Assembly: GCA_028820215.1 (NCBI GenBank)
Contig: JAPPKD010000342.1
Coordinates: forward strand, 1 to 6,422
Direction: 5' to 3'
DNA length: 6,422 bases
DNA from: Spirochaetaceae bacterium
Lineage (GTDB): Bacteria > Spirochaetota > Spirochaetia > SZUA-6 > Bin103
The notes under the pieces are model-generated. The model ran no database searches and was not told the DNA's origin. It saw nothing but the letters and a program-made list of their open reading frames with translations. The position numbers and the translations under genes are program-made. Within the stretch, counting starts at the first letter, position 1; each line of letters begins with the position of its first letter. This document shows, one piece after another, positions 6,299-6,422 of the stretch.

Positions 6299-6422
6299 AT
6301 CGTGCGCGCGTGCCTGCTCGCCGTCGTGGACCGCGGTGTCGAGAGCCCCGCCCGCGGGCGGGGCCCCGCGGGGGCCGGGGCGCGATTTTTAGGGGCTGGG
6401 GGGGTTTGGCCGGGCCCCCGGG
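6299..6422. other. Helicase 5' region running into a low-complexity, probably unreliable contig end
   Basis: Codons 6299 to about 6343 continue the helicase frame on the minus strand without a stop and look normal (reading LDTAVHDGEQARAHD before the nominal start). From about 6343 outward the sequence becomes runs of G and C with little else, including seven consecutive G at 6398-6404 and five T at 6386-6390, and the helicase frame is closed by TAA at 6391-6389. No gene, promoter or repeat family is recognisable here. The G bias grows on the plus strand toward the end, as expected when weak signal is called as G. I infer miscalled bases, not a true gene start. Confidence 0.6.
6345..6364. repeat. 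Perfect 20-bp GC palindrome
   Basis: The half-site GCCCCGCCCG (6345-6354) is followed directly by its exact reverse complement (6355-6364). A second palindrome, CCCCGCGGGG (6364-6373), abuts it. The palindrome reads through in the helicase frame as Ala/Pro/Gly-rich codons. It could form a very stable hairpin and marks where the sequence starts to look unreliable. Whether it is genomic or an artefact cannot be told from one window. Confidence 0.7.

Overview
The window is GC-rich (by eye about two thirds G+C, with G/C-dominated third codon positions) and bacterial. The signal peptide of the first gene ends in an Ala-Glu-Gly-Gln-Glu-Glu stretch. This stretch, followed by an acidic Gln/Glu-rich mature N-terminus, resembles many substrate-binding proteins of spirochaetes. 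A high-GC environmental spirochaete is therefore my best guess, but it rests on one protein and should be held loosely.

Left part (1-2857, plus strand). A 67-bp leader with a strong Shine-Dalgarno precedes a complete secreted substrate-binding protein of the ABC sugar-uptake type (68-1645, LipO-like). After its stop comes a 12-bp perfect hairpin (1674-1702) with a poor U-tract. Eight bases after an AGGAG starts a second gene (1730-2857), a signal-less protein with four Asp-boxes that belongs to the sialidase-like beta-propeller group. The two genes look like a partly attenuated unit for capturing a glycan and processing it inside the cell. No permease or ATPase gene lies in the window.

Right part (2852-6298, minus strand, convergent). 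One long reading frame encodes a superfamily 1 (UvrD-like) helicase core fused to about 400 residues of TPR-like helical repeats and a further uncharacterised C-terminal region. The layout, with a large 1B region, little room for a 2B insertion, and a solenoid straight after motif VI, recalls the TRANK1-type helicases known from eukaryotes. The two convergent genes overlap at one TCATGA, which supplies the stop codon of both.

The last ~80 bases (about 6343-6422) are almost only G and C runs. They begin with a perfect 20-bp palindrome and break the helicase frame (in-frame stop at 6389-6391) where the ATP-binding Walker A motif should be encoded. I read this as an unreliable contig end. The helicase is therefore 5'-truncated in this window, and the GTG at 6298 is not its true start. 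I see no RNA gene, CRISPR array, insertion sequence or phage gene. The most unusual item is the helicase-solenoid fusion; nothing around it shows what system it serves.
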